Program-made: the position numbers and the translations under genes | Origin: Solirubrobacteraceae bacterium | Lineage (GTDB): Bacteria > Actinomycetota > Thermoleophilia > Solirubrobacterales > Solirubrobacteraceae | DNA length: 20,657 nucleotides | Direction of reading: 5' to 3' | NCBI GenBank assembly: GCA_017882405.1 | Contig: JADGPO010000134.1 | Coordinates: 1 to 20,657, forward strand | The notes under the pieces: model-generated | Databases searched by the model: none | Told to the model about the DNA's origin: nothing | Seen by the model: only the letters and a program-made list of their open reading frames with translations | In this document: positions 16,185-20,657 of the stretch, in pieces | How the letters are laid out: each line of letters starts with the position of its first letter | How positions within the stretch are numbered: position 1 is the stretch's first letter

Positions 16185-16272
16185 CCAGCCCACCTCGGTG
16201 TTCCGACGCCGCGAGGCGCACGCTACCGGACCTCCACGCCTACCGCGAGACGCACCCGGGGCCGCCAAGAGC

Positions 16273-19200
16273 TCATTTGTCTCGCCCGGCTGCCACGAGG
16301 GGCCCTAGCAGCTCGTCGGCGCGGTGCGTGTCCTCCGGTGCCCCGCGAGCACGCAGTCTGCGGGCCCAGTCGGCCCGCACCCGGGCGACGAGCAACGGAG
16401 CCTTCAGCCGCTCGTGTATGGCGAGGGCGCGGGCGAAGTGATCGTCGACCCGTGCCGGGCGATCCGCCGGCGCGGTGAGGCCCAGCGCATGAGCGATCGC
16501 GCCAGGGATCCCGATCGCGCTGACGGCGACCAGGTCGGGGAACGGCTCAAGGCGCCCGTAGAGAATCCTGGCGGCGTCACGGTCATCCACGCGCGCGGCC
16601 ACGTGCGACCAGCAGAGCATCGACTTGGTCCACAAGGCGTTGGACGGGATCGCGGCGAACTTCTCCGACGCCTGCTGGGCGAGCATCGCGGCCCCCTCCG
16701 GCTCACGTCCGGACTCGCACAGAGCGAGGGCATGCAGCGGACGAAAGAGGGTGAACCCCGGGTACTTGGTGATCGCGGCGGCGATGAAGGACTCCGACTC
16801 GCCCAGTCGCCCCTGCTCCCAGCGGATGAAGCTGAGCAGGGCGGCATGGAAGGCCCGCGCGTCCGCCTCACCCGCCAGCGCCCCCACTCGCAGCGACTCC
16901 GCCGCCAGAGCCTCGGCGTCTCCAATCCGCCCGGCGAGCAGCTCACGGGCGCAGCAGTGATATAGCCAGCGCCAGCGCAGGATCGGCTGCGGCGTGGTGT
17001 CGATCACCGCCCGCATCTGCGCGAGGCACTCCTCTCCCGCGGCCAGGTCTCCGGCCTCCATCACGGTGCTCCAACGCCGCGCGGCGGCGTGGAACAGCAA
17101 CGGCGGATCGGCCGCCGACTGCGCCGCCTCGACCATCTCGGCGCTTGGCCCGAGGCGCTCGGACAGCGTCTCCGGGAACCACAGCGCGAACATGTAGTAG
17201 AGCAGGACGAACGCCAGTGTGTGCGGGTCTCCGGCCTCGCGGGCCAGGGCGAGCGCCTCCTCCACCAACGCACGGCGGGTCGGCACGTCCGTGGTGAAGG
17301 TCAGCTCGGAGGCCAGCAGAGCGACCACCCGCGCCCGCCGCGGATCGCTGTCGGGCAGCGACTTCGAAGCCGCCTGCAGGAGACCGATCAGCTCCTGGTC
17401 GGGTTGGCTCACCGAGCCCAGGCCGCGACTGGTCGCCAGCACCGCGCGGGCGATCCGCTGGCCGTCGCCGAGCCGCTCAGCGAGCGCCGCGGCGTCGAGC
17501 AACGTGCGGCGGAAGTCCGGCACGCCGCTCTGGCGCTGGGCTTCGCCCAGGCCGATCATCAGCTCACAGCGCAGCGCCTGATTGGAGACGCGAGCCTGGT
17601 CGAGCATCTCAAGCCCGCGTTCAAACCAGCGGCGCGCCTCGTCGGGTGCCAGCTGCTCGATCGCGCGTCGCCCGGCCCGGCCCGCATACTCGATCGCCTT
17701 AGTGGGAGCCGACGGTTTGAGGGCTGCGCCGTAGTGATGCGCGAGCTCGCTGAGGTGTTCGGTGATGTCGTCCCCATGAAGCTCCTCGAGCGCCTCGGCG
17801 ACCTGCGCGTGCAGGCGGGCGCGCCGCGTGGCGCTCAAGCCCTCGTACAGGGTGTGCTCGATCAGGGCGTGCGCGAAGGTGAACTGGCCCGGAACCTGGC
17901 CGCTCTCGCGCAGAACCGACGCCGCGACGGCCTGCTCGAGGATCTCAAGCACATCCTGCTCCGCGGTGTCGAGCACGTGCGCGAGCAACTCGAGCTCGAA
18001 CGAACGGCCGATGACCGACGCGGCGGACAGGGTGCGGGCCGCCTCGACGCCGAGGCGATGCACTCGCTGCCCCACGACCTCGCGCACGCTCTGAGGAATA
18101 CCCACCGCGACGATCCGGCCCGTCACCCGCCAGCGTCCGCCTGGGTCTTGGGCCAGCGCCCCCTGTTCGACGAGGTGACGGAGAACCTCGCCGGCGAAGA
18201 ACGGGTTGCCGTCCGTCTCGCGCCGGACCTCGCCGGCCAGCGCCAGGCCCTCGGCGTCCAGGTCATGGCCCGCCGCCGCCTGCATCAAGGCGACGACCTC
18301 GGTCTCGTCGAGTCCGCTGAGCGAGATTCGTTCGACGCCGTCGACGCGACGGAGATCGGCCAGCAGCCGGCTCAGCGGATGGCGGTCGGTGATGTCGGAG
18401 TCCCGAAACGTGCCGACCACCAGCCGGCGTCGGGGTGACTGGTCCAGCACGAGGTGATGCAGAAGAATGAGGCTCTCCCGGTCGGCCCAGTGCAGATCGT
18501 CGAGCAGGATCAGGATCGGATGCTCGGCGCCGGCCGCCTCGAGCAGATCCGCAACCGCGGCGAAGAATGAGAACCGTGCCGCTTCCTGGTCGTAGGCCGG
18601 CGCAACCGGTAGGTCCGGGAGCCGCAGCGCCAGCGCGTTCACCACCCTCGCCAGCTCGCCGCCGTGGCGCTTGACGTGATCGTCGAGGACTCGTGACGGA
18701 CCCACCCTGGCGTAGTGCGAGAGTGCGGCCACCCAGGGTCCGTAGGGGATCCCGACGTCCTCCTCGCAGCGGCCGTGGAGGACGACCGCACCGGCACGGT
18801 GAGCGGCCAGCGCGATGTGCCCCGCCAACCGCGTCTTGCCGATCCCGGGCTCGCCCGAGAGCAGCGCCACGTGCGGCTCGCCCGCGAGAGCAGCACGCCA
18901 GGAGGCCTCGAGCAGCTGACACTCCAGATCGCGCCCGACGAACTCCGTATCGGCCAGCGTCCGCAGCGCGGCGGGGAGCTCCAGAGTGTCGTGTTCGACG
19001 TCCAGCGGTCGCCACACGACCTCGACGGTGTTCACGGGCGCCGGCAGGCCCTTCAGCTCCAGCTCGCCGACGGGCAAAAAGGAGAGCTCCTCGCGCGCGC
19101 CCACCATCAGGCGCACGAGTTCGGTGCAGAGGATCTTCCCGCCATTGGCCCTGGCGCACAGGCGGGCCGCCTGGACCACCGGCTCGCCGCCGTAGTCGCC

Positions 19201-19518
19201 GTCCTTGCGCAAGGCGTCGCCGAGGCTCACGCCCACCCGGATCAGGATCGCATCCTCTGCCTTGCGGTTACGACGCTCGAGCAGCTGCTGCATCTGGACG
19301 GCACAGCGGACCGCCGCCACGGCCGACGGGAACGCGGCCATCAATCCATCCCCGAGGTTCTTGACCTCCCTGCCGCCCGCCGCCGCAATTGCCTCGTGCA
19401 GCAGGCCGAAGTGCTCGGCCAGGGCCGCCTCGCCGCGATCAGGGCCGACGCGGGACGCCAACGCCGTCGAACCGACCACGTCGGTGAACAACACCGAAAC
19501 AGTCTGGAGGTCCGTCAT
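16273..19518 (-). CDS. Class III cyclase-domain/AAA-ATPase/helical-repeat regulator
   Basis: A 1081-residue cytosolic protein. Residues 5-170 are a class III adenylate/guanylate cyclase domain. Metal aspartates are Asp13 (VLFTDVVGSTAL) and Asp57 (NLGDGLMAAF), and the purine-contact lysine is Lys53. The transition-state arginine is Arg119, but the usual partner Asn four residues before it is Val115 (EPVVQAARL). Residues 190-480 are an AAA/STAND-type ATPase: Walker A GEPGIGKT (222-229), Walker B ILILLDDLHWADRE (Asp340-Asp341). The remaining 600 residues are helical, TPR-like repeats rich in Ala, Leu and Glu. No LuxR-type helix-turn-helix is present at the C terminus, so it is not an obvious transcription factor. 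ATG 19518 is a natural start. Such proteins are common in actinobacteria and largely uncharacterised; nucleotide or ligand sensing is inferred. Confidence 0.92.
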   Translation of the reverse strand: MTDLQTVSVLFTDVVGSTALASRVGPDRGEAALAEHFGLLHEAIAAAGGREVKNLGDGLMAAFPSAVAAVRCAVQMQQLLERRNRKAEDAILIRVGVSLGDALRKDGDYGGEPVVQAARLCARANGGKILCTELVRLMVGAREELSFLPVGELELKGLPAPVNTVEVVWRPLDVEHDTLELPAALRTLADTEFVGRDLECQLLEASWRAALAGEPHVALLSGEPGIGKTRLAGHIALAAHRAGAVVLHGRCEEDVGIPYGPWVAALSHYARVGPSRVLDDHVKRHGGELARVVNALALRLPDLPVAPAYDQEAARFSFFAAVADLLEAAGAEHPILILLDDLHWADRESLILLHHLVLDQSPRRRLVVGTFRDSDITDRHPLSRLLADLRRVDGVERISLSGLDETEVVALMQAAAGHDLDAEGLALAGEVRRETDGNPFFAGEVLRHLVEQGALAQDPGGRWRVTGRIVAVGIPQSVREVVGQRVHRLGVEAARTLSAASVIGRSFELELLAHVLDTAEQDVLEILEQAVAASVLRESGQVPGQFTFAHALIEHTLYEGLSATRRARLHAQVAEALEELHGDDITEHLSELAHHYGAALKPSAPTKAIEYAGRAGRRAIEQLAPDEARRWFERGLEMLDQARVSNQALRCELMIGLGEAQRQSGVPDFRRTLLDAAALAERLGDGQRIARAVLATSRGLGSVSQPDQELIGLLQAASKSLPDSDPRRARVVALLASELTFTTDVPTRRALVEEALALAREAGDPHTLAFVLLYYMFALWFPETLSERLGPSAEMVEAAQSAADPPLLFHAAARRWSTVMEAGDLAAGEECLAQMRAVIDTTPQPILRWRWLYHCCARELLAGRIGDAEALAAESLRVGALAGEADARAFHAALLSFIRWEQGRLGESESFIAAAITKYPGFTLFRPLHALALCESGREPEGAAMLAQQASEKFAAIPSNALWTKSMLCWSHVAARVDDRDAARILYGRLEPFPDLVAVSAIGIPGAIAHALGLTAPADRPARVDDHFARALAIHERLKAPLLVARVRADWARRLRARGAPEDTHRADELLGPLVAAGRDK

Positions 19519-19612
19519 TGGTCGCTCATACCCCGCCCGGCTCGGAGCAGCGCCGGCGCGTGCTCAAGATCGTCATCGTAGCTTGCCCTGGGCAGCTGTG
19601 CCACACGCCAAC

Positions 19613-19948
19613 ATGCCGAGCTTGACGATCTCGCGCTCTTCTGGGCCGACGAAGGCTCGGGGAACGCTCAATGCTCGCGACTTCGAAGCCACCCGCGCGC
19701 TCGTCTCAGAGGACGTCGAGCTACGCGGACCCAGGGGCTCGTCGCTCCGCGGCTATCCGGCCGCGAGCGAGCTGGTCGAGACCGCCGCTCACCTCGACAT
19801 GGTCGTGGTGCGCACCGCCCTCGAGCAGCTCGACGACGACGATGATGACGGCGTCACGCGTGTCACAGTCCCGATCCGGGAGCTGTTTCGTCAGGAGGAG
19901 CGCAAGCAGACCTGGGAGATCCGAGGGCCGGATACGCTCGCGCGGTGA
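19613..19948 (+). CDS. Small hypothetical protein, possibly NTF2/SnoaL-like
   Basis: A 111-residue frame from ATG 19613. The middle (LNARDFEATRALVSEDVELRG, then ASELVETAAHLDMVVVRTALEQL) resembles the start of small NTF2/SnoaL-fold proteins, where NARD-x-D/E-x-x-RAL is common. A run of six aspartates interrupts the part that should be a beta strand. The first 20 residues (SLTISRSSGPTKARG) do not look like the family, so the N terminus may be wrong, shifted or decayed. The frame is open far upstream, but that would run through the start of the opposite-strand cyclase gene. The stop TGA overlaps the GTG of the phosphatase gene (GTGA), which supports real translation. Function is unknown. Confidence 0.5.
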   Translation: MPSLTISRSSGPTKARGTLNARDFEATRALVSEDVELRGPRGSSLRGYPAASELVETAAHLDMVVVRTALEQLDDDDDDGVTRVTVPIRELFRQEERKQTWEIRGPDTLAR

Positions 19949-20643
19949 TCGGCCAACGTCCATCAGGCACACCGCGTCGGTCCCCGGGCGGCCGAGCGGG
20001 CCAGGTCACGGCGTTATCGACCGGGCTTCTCGTCCTCATCCTCATCGGCTACGGCCTCGGCGAACTCAGCCGCCATGAGATGAACGCCGTCGACCTGGAC
20101 GCCGTCCGGGACCTCGCCCGTCAGCGCACCGGTGCGCTGACGTTCGTCGCGCATGCGCTCTCGGTGCTCGGCCGCAGCGTCGTGATCGTTCCGTTGGCGC
20201 TGGTGACGGCCGCGTGGCTTCACCGCTCGGGACGGACCGGCGATGCGGCGCTGCTCGTCGTCAGTGCCGTCGGCGCAGTGGTCCTCTACAACGTCGACAA
20301 GGACCTCGTCGAACGGCCGAGGCCGCCGCTTCATCACCTTGAGTCAGCCAGCAACTGGAGCTTTCCGTCCGGTCACGCCACCCTCTCGAGCGCCTCCTAT
20401 CTGGCGCTCGCGCTGGTGTTCTCGGCGGCACACCGGCGCAGGCGCGCGGTGGCCATCACAGCCGCCACCGTCCTGATTGGCGGCGTCGCCCTCTCACGCG
20501 TGTACCTGGCCGTTCACTACCCAACCGACGTCGTCGGTGGCATGCTGCTTGGCGTGGCATGGTGCCTGTTCGCCGACGGGGTGCTGAGACGGCCCCGGAA
20601 GGGCGTCGCGGGATCAGCCACCGGCGGCGGACCTGGCCGGTAG
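19945..20643 (+). CDS. PAP2-family membrane phosphatase
   Basis: Integral membrane phosphatase of the phosphatidic acid phosphatase type 2 family, 232 residues, probably acting on lipid phosphates (phosphatidate, undecaprenyl diphosphate or similar) at the outer face of the membrane. All three catalytic motifs are intact: KxxxxxxRP as Lys119...Arg126-Pro127 (KDLVERPRPP), PSGH at 141-144 (FPSGHATLSS), and SRxxxxxHxxxD as Ser184-Arg185...His191...Asp195 (SRVYLAVHYPTDVVGG). Hydrophobic segments are at about 22-40, 66-92, 101-116, 150-162, 168-187 and 197-212. GTG 19945 is chosen because it overlaps the stop of the preceding frame by four bases; an arginine-rich leader precedes the first helix. 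The substrate cannot be told from sequence. Confidence 0.92.
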   Translation: MIGQRPSGTPRRSPGGRAGQVTALSTGLLVLILIGYGLGELSRHEMNAVDLDAVRDLARQRTGALTFVAHALSVLGRSVVIVPLALVTAAWLHRSGRTGDAALLVVSAVGAVVLYNVDKDLVERPRPPLHHLESASNWSFPSGHATLSSASYLALALVFSAAHRRRRAVAITAATVLIGGVALSRVYLAVHYPTDVVGGMLLGVAWCLFADGVLRRPRKGVAGSATGGGPGR

Positions 20644-20657
20644 CGGCCTGGAATTGA

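Larger units (their letters stand above)
15601..16272. other. Gene-poor, apparently degenerate segment behind ssrA
   Basis: No convincing gene lies between the ssrA terminator and the end of the cyclase/ATPase gene (about 670 bases). Protein-like stretches occur on both strands but change frame or lack starts. On plus, codons from 15636 to the stop at 15823 give a 62-residue frame ending in PRFDWPTGPLEWFEVARLGL. On minus, a frame ending at 15817 reads ENRFPIAGVTEEDVARLGGL before its stop. These two ends overlap in the bases TCAGTGA. Another minus stretch near 16170-16040 reads LSGVTPEITDYLGQCI. I recognise none of these. Frame breaks, loose codon usage and position behind a tmRNA gene suggest decayed acquired DNA. 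No second copy of the ssrA 3' end was found by eye. Confidence 0.55.

Noticed and set aside
15548..16272. Direct repeat of the ssrA 3' end as an attachment site
   Set aside because: I looked for a second copy of the GTTCAATTCCCGCC/GTCTCCA string downstream within the window and saw none. An island end could lie outside the window.
16273..16500. C-terminal LuxR-type helix-turn-helix on the cyclase/ATPase protein
   Set aside because: The last 80 residues are helical but lack the LuxR signature, so a MalT/LuxR-type regulator call was not made.
17089..18438. A 449-codon open frame on the plus strand opposite the cyclase/ATPase gene
   Set aside because: It is an antisense shadow with skewed composition; the minus-strand protein has intact Walker and cyclase motifs.
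19515..19529. A four-codon mini-frame (MSDQ, then stop) overlapping the ATG of the cyclase/ATPase gene
   Set aside because: It is too short to distinguish from chance and has no spaced ribosome site. A regulatory upstream frame cannot be supported.
19205..19612. Upstream extension of the small NTF2-like frame
   Set aside because: It would overlap the 5' part of the cyclase gene by 314 bases and the residues do not look like any domain.
19830..19852. GAC/GAT triplet run (six aspartates) as a microsatellite
   Set aside because: It is only six codons with mixed GAC and GAT, more consistent with a surface acidic loop than an active slippage tract.

Overview
The window is GC-rich chromosomal DNA whose real genes have strongly G/C-biased third codon positions. 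Gene content and order fit an actinobacterium, probably of the Thermoleophilia (Solirubrobacter/Conexibacter-like). The pointers are the prfB ... ftsE-ftsX ... smpB ... ssrA order, a DUF6458 membrane protein, an actinobacterial-type RNB exonuclease and an AAA-ATPase with an N-terminal cyclase domain. This placement is inferred from family resemblance, not from a search.

Layout. Bases 1-2160 hold the 3' half of prfB (release factor 2), overlapped by a PLP-dependent Orn/Lys/Arg decarboxylase. At 2331-3407 (minus) lies an exported protein with two cupredoxin domains, facing the decarboxylase. At 3482-5355 the NAD-biosynthesis pair nadC-nadA overlaps by four bases. From 8438 down to 5352 (minus) runs a three-gene unit: an M16 zinc peptidase, a PBP4-type D-Ala-D-Ala carboxypeptidase and a nucleotidyltransferase-like protein whose catalytic Asp residues are gone. 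The carboxypeptidase appears to start at a CTG overlapping the peptidase stop codon, which adds a missing membrane anchor. From a divergent region near 8440-8570, ftsE-ftsX, a C-terminal processing protease, an RNase R-family enzyme and smpB run rightward to 13862. A small DUF6458 membrane protein and a convergent M50 site-2-type protease follow. The tmRNA gene ssrA is at 15180-15547, with promoter, tag reading frame, tRNA-like ends and a strong terminator all visible.

Bases 15600-16272 hold no gene I can defend. They contain broken coding-like stretches, one resembling the N terminus of a reverse transcriptase, and several strong palindromes. This is the most irregular part of the window and sits just behind ssrA, a common integration site. 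Beyond it are a 1081-residue cyclase-domain/AAA-ATPase/helical-repeat regulator (minus), a small NTF2-like candidate and a PAP2-family phosphatase.

How the genes fit together. The central theme is translation quality control and the cell envelope. Release factor 2, RNase R, SmpB and tmRNA terminate or rescue ribosomes and clear faulty mRNA. The C-terminal protease translationally coupled to the RNase belongs to the Tsp/Prc family, known to act on proteins with nonpolar C termini such as the tmRNA tag. FtsEX and the carboxypeptidase act on division and peptidoglycan. I see no CRISPR array, insertion sequence or intact mobile element. The strongest unusual observations are the CTG start, the protease-RNase-SmpB-tmRNA cluster, the two-site cupredoxin, the active-site losses in two enzymes and the degenerate post-ssrA segment.
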